DNA from: Phoronis australis
Lineage: Eukaryota; Phoronida; Phoronidae
Direction: 5' to 3'
Length of the DNA stretch: 64,000 bases
Assembly (NCBI GenBank): GCA_002633005.1
Contig: NMRA01000697.1
Coordinates: 1,657-65,656 of the forward strand
Shown here in pieces: positions 45,601 to 52,475 of this stretch. Below the pieces are notes generated by a model. The model saw only the letters and a program-made list of their open reading frames with translations. It was not told the origin of the DNA and ran no database searches. Numbering within the stretch: the first letter of the stretch is position 1; every line of letters starts with the position of its first letter. A program made the position numbers and the translations under genes.

Positions 45601-47761
45601 TAAAATCATCAAACGAAAAAAAATCATCTTTATAAATGAAACTTGGGTCAGAGTGCGCTTTTGTGTAAAAATGCTATTTGTAAAGTAGTGCTTATTAATT
45701 GGACTTAAATACTCCAATATTCCCAAAGCCATATTAAATGATATCTAGGATTTTTAAAGGTACTTTAGTTAGACAATATACGTGTTAATACACCGTTATT
45801 GTATTTACGCATTTTCAGGTGAATCTGACTGGTCAAAGTAACTGCACTCCTTGGTCAATTAAACCACACAAAACAAAAGAATCCGAGACAATTTCGCCAT
45901 ATGAAGGGGATACTTTGAAGTATCCTGATATGGAACTGATGAAATTAAACTTATTGTTTAAGTGGGTTAAGCGTTCTAGTACAAAGGAAGGGGCAAGTTG
46001 CAGGCATCTATTCAACCGTATAGGCGGTCACCCCATTTTTCATTCAATTTTCAACTGAAATTATAAACGTTTAAAAACGTTTTTGGGATTCTTTACATCG
46101 ATTTCATGTGTAAAGTGTTTATCTTGCATACTGAACCATCTGTATAGTACTGTTTAGTTTGCTTCTTTGGCAAACAAATTGAAATTTTTAACACCATGCA
46201 TACTCATGCTCAATATTACATTTATATGTCGCCGATACATGGGTCTCAACCATCTTCTAATAATTCGGCACAGTGAACGTTATTGTACTTCACGTTTCGA
46301 ATAAAGCTTTAGAGCAGTGGAAGGTTCTGCCCGAATTTCTTTAAAATGAATAAAACAGTATACCCTTTACATAATAGTTATTATATTTTTAACCTTCGTC
46401 TTATTGTAACAAAATAGACATTTTTCATGAAGATAAGCCTATGCAAAATGTAAATACAATTTAAGTGAATTAAATCGAATGAATGTTTGTGTGTGAATGA
46501 GTGCACGGAAGTCCCTCTTCTTACCATTTCATCTACCCCTCTTTTATAATAATCTCATGTTAATTGTACGGCCAGTCACCACGAGTTATTTTCAAAATAC
46601 ATATTTGTTATGCATGATGTATTATCATTTATGTTGTAATGATATGTAGGTGGGGCCACCCAACGCCAGTCATATCCACTAATTGTTAACAATATGATTT
46701 TTTGGGTAAATAAATGTATTAAAAGATGTACTCTTCCCATGGGTCTGTATAATATTTGAGAAGCTTCAAGCTGTATTTGTAAATCTTTAGCCATATTTGA
46801 AGGGGCAATTATAGCAGATAATAGTCGTGTTCTTGATTTACGGGTTATGGAGTGCTTGAAAACTTGATGGTCGTCGCTTAAAATGTCGTACAATGACAAG
46901 TCACTTTATCGAGCCTGATCCCAACTAACTATCACTTATTACCACGCCTAGAATTCGTCTCTAATCCTTGTAAGTAAGAGGGTAGTGCTAGGTTTTTGTT
47001 TGACGGAAGATGGGCTTACAGTCGTTTGAAATAGCTCTGGTCACATGTTAAAAGCTTGTCTGCTCTTCCAGACAAATAATTAGAGTAGAATTGTATCGTG
47101 GTTGTTTATATTTCATTATTTTGATCAAAAATGGGAAAAACCCGTTAAGGAAATGAAAGTTACAGTATATGATTGCTTCTTTGAGCCGACAGAAAAGGGA
47201 TATCCAGACGCAAAAACAAGGCGCACAATATACGAGCCATGTTTGGATTTATGCTCACAGAAAACGCCGATAATTGTTGAATTTGAATACACTTTGTCGC
47301 TGAAGAGAGTTCGGGCATTATAATGGACAAAAGATTTTGATAATGTGTTATGGTTGGCCGTAGGCTTGTCAATTGAATAGATAACCGAAGGTCAAGCTGC
47401 TCACTCTATACCAGGGTTAACCATTGGGGAAATTTCCCCCACAAATATACATTACAAAGAAACAAATTTCTAAGTAAATCTGTTGCTAGGAAAATCTTCT
47501 AAATTTGAATATAATTGGACAACTAACTGTCACATCATGAAACAATAAATTGGTAAAACAGTGATAAGATATGCCGTACTGCAGACTGGACTAAGTACAA
47601 AGTCGAGAGTTTCGTGTAAACGAATTTGTGGATTCAGTAATTCGGCGTGGAAATTACTATACGTTTTTACATAATGTACCTCAGATTAGATATTTCCAAT
47701 ACTATACAGCGTGATCACATGGGCCTACCTGAACAGAGTCAAAGTCTGTACGTCGCGGCAT
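1329..47761 (-). CDS. Giant mosaic type II membrane serine protease (SEA/mucin/LDLa/MAM/SRCR, two protease domains), 45 exons
   Basis: I joined 45 exons by GT-AG sites and codon phase; the CDS is 9309 nt, exactly 3103 codons including TAA, with no internal stop. Predicted order by residue: cytoplasmic tail 1-241, TM 242-263, SEA about 284-388, Ser/Thr-rich 389-560, LDLa1, MAM1 to 757, LDLa2/MAM2/LDLa3-5/SRCR1/protease 1 (1165-1408)/LDLa6, MAM3 to 1608, LDLa7-MAM4-LDLa8-MAM5-LDLa9-MAM6 to 2219, LDLa10-23 to 2744, SRCR2 to 2838, protease 2 (from 2854) to 3102. In total 23 LDLa, 6 MAM, 2 SRCR and 2 S1 proteases. There is no signal peptide; the single TM after a long tail implies a type II surface protein. 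Vertebrate enteropeptidase (about 1000 residues, TM-SEA-LDLa-CUB-MAM-CUB-LDLa-SRCR-trypsin) is the nearest known plan, but CUB is absent here and the protein is about three times longer. Alternative promoters or separate transcripts are possible; the substrate is unknown. Confidence 0.88.
2496..2566. repeat. AT-rich (TACATA/TA)n microsatellite
   Basis: A run of TACATA and TA repeats in the intron between exons 43 and 44; the short open frame over it is low complexity. Confidence 0.8.
3799..4835 (-). CDS. Exons 39-41: SRCR2 domain
   Basis: Exons 4700-4835, 4038-4136 and 3799-3845 (phases 1-2-2-1) encode residues 2745-2838. The pattern [25 protein letters not shown] fits the first half of a scavenger receptor cysteine-rich domain, and [11 protein letters not shown] the end. 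It sits directly before the protease, as in enteropeptidase, hepsin and other membrane proteases. The first exon uses the acceptor TTTTTCCAG at 4836; the open frame to its right is intron. Confidence 0.82.
5188..5298 (-). CDS. Exon 38: LDLa23
   Basis: The last LDLa of the run, phase 1-1; the tail is [17 protein letters not shown] and the donor is TGCT|GTGAGA. Confidence 0.86.
5726..5833 (-). CDS. Exon 37: LDLa22
   Basis: A phase 1-1 LDLa exon; the tail is [17 protein letters not shown] (TDE variant) and the donor is TGCT|GTAAGC. Confidence 0.87.
6815..6922 (-). CDS. Exon 36: LDLa21
   Basis: A phase 1-1 LDLa exon; the tail is [17 protein letters not shown]. Confidence 0.87.
7918..8025 (-). 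CDS. Exon 35: LDLa20
   Basis: A phase 1-1 LDLa exon; the tail is [17 protein letters not shown]. Confidence 0.87.
8216..8400. repeat. Diverged dispersed repeat
   Basis: The segment with TTTTGATTTAGATCACTTACC and later CATAAAATGA resembles 23040-23220 in the same order (TTTGATTTAGACCATTTACC, then CATTTTATGTGCTGAG in altered form). It is intronic and the family is unknown. Confidence 0.4.
8709..8756 (-). pseudogene. Half-LDLa microexon or relic between LDLa19 and LDLa20
   Basis: The reverse strand has an AG acceptor (GATATAG) and then codes for [14 protein letters not shown], the C-terminal half of an LDLa module. Two overlapping GTGAGT donors follow, ending the exon at 8713 or 8709. With the second donor the piece is 48 nt and phase 1-1, so it could be spliced in without shifting the frame. 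No first half with the other cysteines is seen upstream. It is left out of the main model. Confidence 0.45.
9071..9184 (-). CDS. Exon 34: LDLa19
   Basis: A phase 1-1 LDLa exon; the tail is [17 protein letters not shown]. Confidence 0.86.
9203..9414. repeat. 106-bp tandem duplication
   Basis: Two head-to-tail copies start at 9203 and 9309 (GTTAAAATCACTCTCA) and stay nearly identical to TTGTTTGAC. It lies in the intron just upstream of LDLa19. Confidence 0.9.
9846..9959 (-). CDS. Exon 33: LDLa18
   Basis: A phase 1-1 LDLa exon; the tail is [18 protein letters not shown]. Confidence 0.87.
12136..12506. mobile_element. MITE-like element with about 23-bp imperfect terminal inverted repeats
   Basis: The left end CTTAAAAGGATTAACAAACC and the reverse complement of the right end CTTTAAAAGAATACTAAACC match imperfectly and both continue CTG. 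The inside has no coding capacity. The left-end motif also occurs at 6059 (TTTAAAAGGATACTAAACCC), suggesting a family. Confidence 0.6.
12774..12843. repeat. Perfect 25-bp inverted repeat with 20-nt loop
   Basis: Arms 12774-12798 and 12819-12843 are exact reverse complements (AACACTGTATGTTTACATAA onward). The sequence TAAGATGCT at the loop start can instead pair with AGCATCTTA just after the second arm, allowing an alternative hairpin. Confidence 0.85.
13652..13759 (-). CDS. Exon 32: LDLa17
   Basis: A phase 1-1 LDLa exon; the tail is [17 protein letters not shown]. Confidence 0.87.
13760..16850. other. Long intron between LDLa16 and LDLa17
   Basis: I see no exon, RNA gene or clear repeat in these 3.1 kb. 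The open frames are short and lack family signatures. Confidence 0.5.
16851..16964 (-). CDS. Exon 31: LDLa16
   Basis: A phase 1-1 LDLa exon; the tail [17 protein letters not shown] lacks the usual DG after the fourth Cys. Confidence 0.86.
17489..17596 (-). CDS. Exon 30: LDLa15
   Basis: A phase 1-1 LDLa exon; the tail is [18 protein letters not shown] and the donor is GCA|GTTAGT. Confidence 0.86.
18314..18430 (-). CDS. Exon 29: LDLa14
   Basis: A phase 1-1 LDLa exon; the tail is [17 protein letters not shown]. Confidence 0.86.
19053..19163 (-). CDS. Exon 28: LDLa13
   Basis: A phase 1-1 LDLa exon; the tail [18 protein letters not shown] has VDE instead of SDE, so calcium binding may be weaker. 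Confidence 0.86.
20023..20136 (-). CDS. Exon 27: LDLa12
   Basis: A phase 1-1 LDLa exon; the tail reads [18 protein letters not shown] and the donor is TGTT|GTAAGT. Confidence 0.86.
20987..21103 (-). CDS. Exon 26: LDLa11
   Basis: A phase 1-1 LDLa exon with [20 protein letters not shown], two residues longer than usual before the SDE motif. Its acceptor tract is a (GTT)n microsatellite (plus-strand AAC repeat at 21105-21121). Confidence 0.86.
22016..22138 (-). CDS. Exon 25: LDLa10
   Basis: A one-exon LDLa, phase 1-1, with [19 protein letters not shown]. It is the first of fourteen consecutive one-exon LDLa modules, residues 2220-2744. Confidence 0.87.
22521..24579 (-). CDS. Exons 22-24: MAM6
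   Basis: Exons 24427-24579, 23777-23919 and 22521-22713 encode residues 2057-2219. The blocks are [30 protein letters not shown] and [10 protein letters not shown]. This is the last MAM before the uninterrupted LDLa run. Confidence 0.87.
23040..23220. repeat. Diverged dispersed repeat, second copy
   Basis: It is related to 8216-8400 by shared blocks around TTGATTTAGACCATTTACC and GGTCTCAAGCGATAACAAA. It is intronic. Confidence 0.4.
23372..23547. repeat. 35-bp minisatellite, about five copies
   Basis: The unit has GTTCCCCATATAACACAG then TAACTGCACTTATGAA. Starts at 23372, 23408, 23443, 23478 and 23513 give a 35-36 bp period. It lies in the MAM6 intron and produces spurious repetitive open frames. 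Confidence 0.9.
24886..25002 (-). CDS. Exon 21: LDLa9
   Basis: A 117-nt phase 1-1 exon. The module has [17 protein letters not shown]. The open frames seen in other frames here are shadows. Confidence 0.86.
25730..26707. mobile_element. 978-bp DNA transposon relic with perfect 29-bp terminal inverted repeats
   Basis: The ends 25730-25758 and 26679-26707 are exact reverse complements, starting AATACCGTATTCGCCGTAAT. The subterminal GCGCTTATT blocks are also inverted. The outermost bases allow a TA target duplication. A diverged, truncated second copy in the opposite orientation lies at 56751-57540. It sits in the intron between MAM5 and LDLa9. No transposase is present, so it would be non-autonomous or a decayed element. 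Confidence 0.85.
26231..26548 (+). pseudogene. HIRAN-like C-terminal fragment inside the element
   Basis: The C-terminal part of this open frame ([20 protein letters not shown]) aligns with the end of the HIRAN-like frame in the second copy (KCIVTAKHLHSREAHG). The upstream part of the frame shows no HIRAN core, so this is probably a remnant rather than a gene. Confidence 0.35.
26975..28642 (-). CDS. Exons 18-20: MAM5
   Basis: Exons 28496-28642, 27753-27985 and 26975-27092 encode residues 1852-2017. The blocks are [29 protein letters not shown] and [10 protein letters not shown] with a terminal Cys. The second and third exons join in phase 0, as in MAM4 and MAM6. Confidence 0.87.
28048..28100 (+). 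repeat. Possible tRNA-derived SINE head
   Basis: An A-box-like TGGTCTCATGGTTAGAAGG at 28050 is followed about 28 nt later by the B-box-like GGTTCAAGACCC at 28077-28088. No cloverleaf is evident, so it is not a functional tRNA. Confidence 0.35.
29287..29400 (-). CDS. Exon 17: LDLa8
   Basis: A 114-nt phase 1-1 exon encoding a complete LDLa module with [18 protein letters not shown]. The acceptor is TTTCAG and the donor GCG|GTAGGT. Confidence 0.87.
30406..32463 (-). CDS. Exons 13-16: MAM4
   Basis: Exons 32320-32463, 31680-31819, 30990-31076 and 30406-30526 encode residues 1650-1813. The blocks are [42 protein letters not shown] and [10 protein letters not shown]. The two middle junctions are phase 0. 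The donor of the second exon lies inside a 40-bp tandem repeat, see the repeat entry at 31555-31720. Confidence 0.85.
31555..31720. repeat. 40-bp tandem repeat x4 spanning a splice donor
   Basis: Units start TTGAGAGTCCCCAC at 31561, 31601, 31641 and 31681. The last unit is the real 3' end of exon 14 with its donor AAT|GTAAGT. The unit at 31641 copies a full AAT|GTAAGT donor as well; the other two read GTAACT. Use of the 31641 donor would add 40 nt and shift the frame. Confidence 0.92.
32249..32311. repeat. 17-19 bp tandem repeat beside the exon 13 donor
   Basis: Four copies of AAGTTTACACTAGAAA-like units lie a few bases into the intron after exon 13 (reverse strand). Confidence 0.8.
32889..33011 (-). 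CDS. Exon 12: LDLa7
   Basis: A one-exon LDL-receptor class A module of 41 residues with six cysteines, the pattern [17 protein letters not shown] and a phase 1 border on each side. The Asp/Glu cage for calcium is present. Confidence 0.87.
33180..33560. other. CpG-rich patch within an intron
   Basis: An unusually GC/CpG-rich island for this window with repeated CCGCGGAAAT and GCGGAAAT motifs. The open frames over it show no family. It may be transposon-derived. Confidence 0.3.
33873..34211 (-). CDS. Exon 11: rest of MAM3
   Basis: A 339-nt exon, phase 1 in and out, completing the MAM begun at the end of exon 10. It opens [11 protein letters not shown], has [11 protein letters not shown] in the middle and ends [12 protein letters not shown]. 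Only one intron interrupts this MAM. The acceptor is TTGCACAG and the donor CAAG|GTAAAT. Confidence 0.87.
34548..36761 (-). CDS. Exon 10: unsplit LDLa-MAM-3xLDLa-SRCR-serine protease 1-LDLa block
   Basis: A single 2214-nt exon (phase 1 to phase 1) encodes residues 758-1495: LDLa2 (759-794), MAM2 (about 800-948), LDLa3-5, a divergent SRCR (about 1063-1150), a full S1 protease, LDLa6 (1412-1446) and the start of MAM3. Protease 1 begins PY|IINGQDA at 1165. The triad is His1205 in LTAAHC, Asp1262 in GIDAALLLL and Ser1361 in SADSGGPL. Oddities: Tyr at the activation P1 position, Arg at the residue-189 position, Ala for Gly193 and Asp at 226. All equivalent modules elsewhere in this gene are split into several exons, which points to intron loss or capture of a processed copy. 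Confidence 0.93.
37113..37842 (-). CDS. Exons 8-9: rest of MAM1
   Basis: Exons 37642-37842 and 37113-37250, both in phase 1. The first starts with the recurrent block GHYIYAEAS and contains [10 protein letters not shown]. The second carries [10 protein letters not shown], the standard MAM C-terminal signature, and a final Cys. MAM domains mediate adhesion or dimerisation in receptors and meprins. Note that the intron inside this MAM lies at a different place and phase from the phase-0 intron of MAM4-MAM6. Confidence 0.85.
38714..39481 (-). CDS. Exon 7: mucin-like Ser/Thr stalk, LDLa1, start of MAM1
   Basis: This 768-nt exon encodes residues 389-644. Residues 389-560 are dominated by Thr and Ser with degenerate repeats such as TTESKT and TSTVTD, as expected for an O-glycosylated spacer. 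LDLa1 follows, with six cysteines and SDERNC at its end (about 563-598), then the first strand block of a MAM domain ([12 protein letters not shown]). The phase 1 donor is ACAG|GTATTG. The long open frame on the opposite strand is an antisense artefact of the Thr/Ser codons. Confidence 0.87.
39835..41646 (-). CDS. Exons 4-6: SEA domain
   Basis: Exons 41537-41646, 40570-40628 and 39835-39980 join in phases 1-0-2-1 and encode residues 284 to 388. The pattern [11 protein letters not shown]...NISTELLKQ...[18 protein letters not shown] fits a SEA fold: an amphipathic N-terminal strand, a helix, then a strand with the GS turn where many SEA domains autocleave. Here the turn reads PGS-IYA rather than the classic GSVVV, so cleavage is uncertain. 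A SEA domain directly outside the membrane is typical of type II transmembrane serine proteases and mucins. Confidence 0.75.
42020..42088 (-). CDS. Exon 3: end of TM segment and Thr/Ser-rich stalk
   Basis: A 69-nt exon in phase 1 on both sides. It completes the membrane segment (VIFPT) and adds a short Thr/Ser-rich extracellular linker ending STSTPIT. The flanks are TTTTCAG and CAG|GTTGGT. Confidence 0.8.
42450..42567. repeat. Imperfect inverted repeat
   Basis: CTATAAATCCGAAAGGATAT at 42450 pairs with the reverse of the segment 42543-42567 (CTATAAGTCCGAAGGTTATA on the other strand). The arms are about 24 bp with a 69-nt spacer, in the intron between exons 2 and 3. Confidence 0.6.
42632..43379 (-). 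CDS. Exon 2: cytoplasmic tail and most of the transmembrane segment
   Basis: This 748-nt exon encodes residues 12-260. The hydrophilic tail holds repeated tyrosine motifs: YDNR at Y120, YETI at Y138, YDNL at Y167 followed by YED, YEKP at Y196 and YSSL at Y211, plus a proline-rich stretch near the N terminus and PGTPPAR near 151. A basic patch with Cys residues (GTCRC) sits just before the hydrophobic run [19 protein letters not shown], which continues into exon 3. YxxI/L motifs are known endocytic or SH2-binding signals; their use here is inference. The acceptor is TTTTCAG|GCC and the donor CTTAG|GTAAGT. Confidence 0.88.
43380..47728. other. First coding intron of the protease gene
   Basis: 4.3 kb without a recognisable exon. 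Short plus-strand open frames at 45819-46058 and 47102-47323 match no family I know and have no convincing context. Confidence 0.55.
47729..47761 (-). CDS. Exon 1: start codon and first 11 residues
   Basis: The reverse strand reads [11 protein letters not shown] and then a CAG|GTAGGC donor. It joins in phase 0 to the next exon. An in-frame TGA lies 22 codons upstream (47825-47827) with no other ATG between, which fixes this start if the exon is used. A CAG at the end of a short pyrimidine-rich stretch near 47803 could be the acceptor of a 5' UTR intron, so the transcription start may lie further right. No TATA box was convincing. Confidence 0.72.
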
Positions 47762-49156
47762 CTTGAAAGCGTTCACAATATCTGCTGGGCGATAATTTCC
47801 TGTTAAAATGAAATTGTACCAATTTCAGGGAAGCTGAGCGTCGGGCTCTTATCTTTTAGAGTCTGCTGCCACATGTAAATTTTGTAGAGGAATGACTCAA
47901 AAAATAAATAAATCTTTGCTTTCGTCATGACTGTTGTAGCATATCGTGACCTAGATACTCCACACAGGCTTGTTGGCACAAGCTTTAGGTAAAATCAAAA
48001 GTAAAATCCACACTTGTACCTCGAACGTGTCTCACGCGTTCACTTGATAGCAATGATGTGAATTTTTATGTAATCCGGGATTATAACTAAAATCCCAATA
48101 TCGAAATTCCGATAATCGTGTTACAAGCTATCTCATCGCCGAACTTGTCGCATGTAGGTTGGCAAGTAACACCTCTGATCGTCGATGACCTCCTCAACAA
48201 TACCGGCCGTCGAGCTTCGTAATCCTAACCTCAGACCACGAGTCCTAACAAATACCTGGCAATTGTTAATGTTTAGTAGCTGGACATAACTCGACAAATA
48301 ACAGTGTGGGTAGACTCGTAATAGGGTGGGGTGCGCCTAGGCGAGTCTAGTCATACATAAACAACCCGAGGGAATGAGAATTACAACGATTGATTTTAAT
48401 CATGCATTAATCGTCAGGTATATAAGCTGCAAGGTAATTATTACAGGTTACATGTTTAATGCGTCATGCTTTTAAATACGCAAACCACAATACAGCAATC
48501 ACATTTAAGACCGATTTATGTAATATTTATATAGGTCACAACTGAGGTAAATTAAAATAGAACCCCTGATTGATACGTTTCAATACACCTATATCGAACA
48601 CTGAGATTGGCTTTGGTACACTCAGATCAATGGTTTTACTTATTATCGGAGGAAAGTTTCAAAATAGCAAGCGATACCTTTCGCTTATTGGATTCTGCTT
48701 TCCCACGAGCTCTGACAGGCCCGGACTGCACGTTTTGTAACAATTGAAACATAGTTGTTATTAAAGCAGCACATAAAATGGGGCCCGATAACAATTTTAT
48801 ACCACCGACTTTGGCTGTTGTATCAAATGGGCGCTTATTGTTAACCCCAATTTGTTACGAAGTCAAAAAAATAGTCGCTCCCCACAACCAGCTTTGGGTC
48901 ACTCCCATGAAGGTGAGATAAAGGGGATACTAGGCCTACCATGAGATATTTCCAAGGCTTAGCTCGGAGGTGTACTACAACAGCCTGCTCGGGGTTACTC
49001 GCAAACGTCTAGCTGTGATGATAAGAACAGTTTTAAGTCATTTGTGAGGGGGCTTGAAACCTTCGATGGGCTCTCAGTATTACCTAAAAGAACATTCCTT
49101 GACCGTCAGCTATTTTTTTCAAGCTAATTAAATCAGTTTTTGACAACAGTAAGATT
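47762..49156. promoter_or_regulatory. Presumed 5' region of the protease gene
   Basis: By position this should hold the promoter and 5' UTR, but I see no TATA box or other decisive core element. In-frame upstream stop at 47825-47827. Confidence 0.3.
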
Positions 49157-49430
49157 AAAAACCGGACGATCGCCGCACAAGTAAAAAAGTCCATGTTCAA
49201 TCAACGTTTCGTCTATTCATAAGACATCATCAGAATCATATTTACAAAGAGAACCTAATAAGGAATTACTGTACATTGAGTCTCTGCATAACATGCAGAG
49301 CTCAGTGACCCTGCAACTATGGTGATGACCAGCTGCTGACTATATTCCCTGTATCTCTCACTTCACTTTATGGATGTTACCTGAGCTGTTTGTTGGCACT
49401 TGTTGTCCTTTGTAAATCAAGATCCTGAGC
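49157..49430. repeat. Dispersed repeat, copy 2, with inverted core
   Basis: It starts with the same CCGGACGATCGCCGCACAA block as copy 1 in the same direction, but the segment 49248-49412 matches copy 1 in reverse orientation. It ends TTTGTAAATCAAGATCCTGA, an inverted, diverged version of the ATCATATTTACAAA border, as expected for a foldback-type element whose core flipped. Confidence 0.7.
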
Positions 49431-49471
49431 TAAGAAAAACAAGAAATCCATAAATTTTTAACGAAATTCTT

Positions 49472-50132
49472 TCAATTGTGTCTTTCATATAGGAGGAATC
49501 CTTGCACTTGAAGAAAGTCCCATTCTTTATTGTTCTTTGAATAGCCCAGGCGTACTGCTAGTAATAAACTGGACACTTGGCAAAAACGTGGACTTAGAGG
49601 GACGTTATCGTTTTCAGGGCAAAGAACGCATTTTCGTATTTTAGGGTCATTGTTGCTGGGGATAGACTGCTTATAGTTATAAAATTTGGCCAGAGCTGTA
49701 AAACAACAAAATGCGTTGTATTTTTGTGATTTTAATGCAAATAGACACTTCTTGTCGTTGCTAGCCAGACATTCGCTGAAACCAGTGCCGGTCATCAGAT
49801 AGTACACACGCTATGAATACCCTTTGACGTATCCTGTGGATTTAACCATCAGCAGACGGTTATGTTTGGCTACGACAGCGGGCCGCGGCGTTGCAGGTTC
49901 GGTTTCTCGCTAAGGCTGCTTTCAGAAATTCATATTCTCGCCGATCATGCCCGTTTAAAATTCTATAAGTGTTAGATCGCATACTCCTGTTAGAAAAATA
50001 ACAAGGTCTCTTCCAACTGTTCAGTCCACTATCCGTATCAAGGCCATGGATAAAGTAATGATACCCGTCCAAAAAGTGATATCCTAACATCTCATCCATA
50101 GATGAAAGGGGTAAAACGAGCGTTACGGTCAA
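49472..50132 (-). other. Two adjacent unassigned open frames
   Basis: Minus-strand frames at 49860-50132 (90 codons) and 49472-49807 (111 codons) follow each other, separated by 52 bp with a stop and no clear intron. The second has RKCVLCPEND and several other cysteines. I recognise no family; it could be a decayed gene or transposon piece. Confidence 0.2.
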
Positions 50133-51274
50133 TAAAAAGTTTCCGATACGCGTAACTTATATCTAAAGACAATCACACAATGACTGAAAGAAGATATGCA
50201 ATTACTAAAATGCAAACCGCTTACTACCCCAGGCTCTAAAAATTCGCCTTAACAGCTTCTTTAACTGACAAAGACGACCCTATACAATGCTCTGATATTT
50301 AACTGTTACAATAAAACAAGGATTGCAATTCTGTACTCAATACAGTGTAGTAACAGAAACAGAGAACAAGCACCTTGGAAAGAGTTGATACCATATTTAA
50401 AATATTTGCATGCGCCTTACAGGCGTGTATTGTATTTCCACTGATGTTTAGAGGTGAAAGGAAACGTTTTTCTGAAATAGGGATTATTTTTTTGTACCTT
50501 GAATCCATGATGCATCACTATTCCTCACCTTTAGCTGCAAAAGTGATCGCTCCAAGAAATCATAACCCTTCCTAACTTTACCTTATAATATAAGGAGCCT
50601 ACACAGATTTTCTTCAATTTTTTTACAATCTCCAAACACATTCACATCAGTGTTTAGAGTAACACTTGACAATTCAACTAATCATAGAAATGTAGGAATG
50701 GTTCTAATTTCTATGATGTCACGAAAGTGAACCCAATGCAATCGCTTTTATTTCTCGAGTTTTTGGCAAAACCAGATTCCTTTATTCCTCATAAGCTGGT
50801 TTGGCAAAACAAAGTGGGAGGTTACTCAGGCCACTAATGCTTGTCTCAGTACTTTTTTGGTTCAAATTGAACTTAAGCTAAAATCATAATTGCTACACAT
50901 GACGGTCTTGAGTGCATCTGAGAGCCAGGGTCACAAGCTAACCCAACTAGCTAAGTAAAATAGTGGCAAATTAGTCATAATCAGCACAGGCACTTGCAGG
51001 AGCCTTCAATGCAAACTCAATTCTTATGTCAACCCATACTAAGTGCATTAAATACCATTTCATCAATGCTAGCACAAGGCTATACACAGGGAGAGTAATC
51101 AACCTGTAAGGGTGTTAACCAACATTCAGCCTACTAGACTAAATTTTTGACAATGAGATGAAATTAAGATACCCGCCATTTAAAGAGTCGGCAATAAGAC
51201 ACCTTGCGCTTTTAGAAGATCATCACCATAAAAAGGACACATTTGTTGGGAGCTTCCCACACAAAAGTCACCAT

Positions 51275-51290
51275 CCCCCCCCCNCCCCCC
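51275..51290. other. Poly-C run containing an ambiguous base
   Basis: A C homopolymer with one N at 51284; probably a sequencing or assembly uncertainty. Confidence 0.9.
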
Positions 51291-52192
51291 AACACAGTCC
51301 TTTTGTAAGACATTTTACATTATACTATTTGTATCAAGTAAAAACCTTTAGTGTGGTTATTTTTCAATCCATTTCTAAGGTATTTCAAATCATACACAAT
51401 TCTTATAGAATTCAACTAAACAACCTTTGGTCTGAATTATTTTTATCAAAACAAACATTAATAAAATGAGAAATCCTTCTTCTGTAAAGTTCAGAAGCAA
51501 AATGGACCCTTTTGTAGTTTCAAACAAAAAACAAACCGTTTCATGAAAAAATAAATTGAACAAGGCACAATTTCCTATCAAATGGGGTCATAAGTCACCC
51601 ACCTATTAAAAGAAAAATCAATAAAGTAGTTGTACAAACATATATTCAGCAAATTTTAATTAATCCATTCATAGGCAGCATTACACAAGAGATAATTGGT
51701 ATTTCTGAAAATTCTTTGACAACCGAAAAAATTGTGTTCCCATAACCACAGAACAAGGTGATTTTTCAAGACACAATTTTCAGTAACCAGCAGAGCTTGA
51801 ACTGACCAATGACAAGAAAGAGGAAAATATTCCAGGCGATGTACCTTCCACAAATAAATAAATGAAGACCTCTTAAAAGAGGAAAATTCCAAACTCTGAG
51901 CCAGTTTCACAGTTACAATTTGTTTCTAAAAGGTGCTGGTGATTTCTTCACTGCCACCATATTAAAGTGTACACAACATGACTCTAGTACCTCAAAGTAA
52001 ATTTTTATTATTATATCTTACTTGATTTCAGTGCCTTTAGTGCACAGCTCATAAAGAAACACGCAAAAATTGAAAAAATAATAATTATGTACAACGTCAT
52101 GAGTTGAACCCAAGTCGTTCACCATACTGTTCGGATCAGAGACAAAGTGTATAGAGTGAAGAGAAAGCAAAGTACATTTAGCGTCGAGAAGG

Positions 52193-52442
52193 TTCGTAGA
52201 GGGACCAAAAGATGTGTTTCCGGAGGCTGCTGCAACAGCAGCCAGGCGGAGAACGTCTCGGTGTTCCGAAGGGCATGAAAGTTGCACAGAAGTGGCATCG
52301 CTTCGTGCGCCGAACGAGAGTGTGGGACGTCATCGTGGACCAAGCGATTCGGTCCAAGGCCACTCTGTGTTCTGCCCACTTTAAGGACTCGTGTTTCGAC
52401 TCCAGTCACAGGAGACGTTACGATGAAGGCTTGGTTCAATAA
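52193..52442 (+). pseudogene. Broken THAP-type zinc-finger domain fragment
   Basis: One frame gives GTKRCVSGGCCNSSQ...NVSVF and then a stop. The next frame takes over with PKGMKVAQKWHRFVRRTRVW and later SKATLCSAHFKDSCFD. Together these match the C-x4-C ... C-x2-H order and the FPK, W and CSxHF landmarks of THAP domains, broken by one frameshift near 52262. THAP domains occur in transposase-derived and host DNA-binding proteins. The frame ends soon after, without a following protein. Confidence 0.55.
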
Positions 52443-52475
52443 AGGACAATATTTATCATTCAGAAACATCAGCTG

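Noticed and set aside
45819-47323. Plus-strand frames at 45819-46058 and 47102-47323
   Set aside because: Short, no domain, no splice continuation; they lie within intron 1 of the protease gene.
51158-51469. 103-codon plus-strand frame
   Set aside because: It crosses a poly-C run with an N and has no recognisable protein content.
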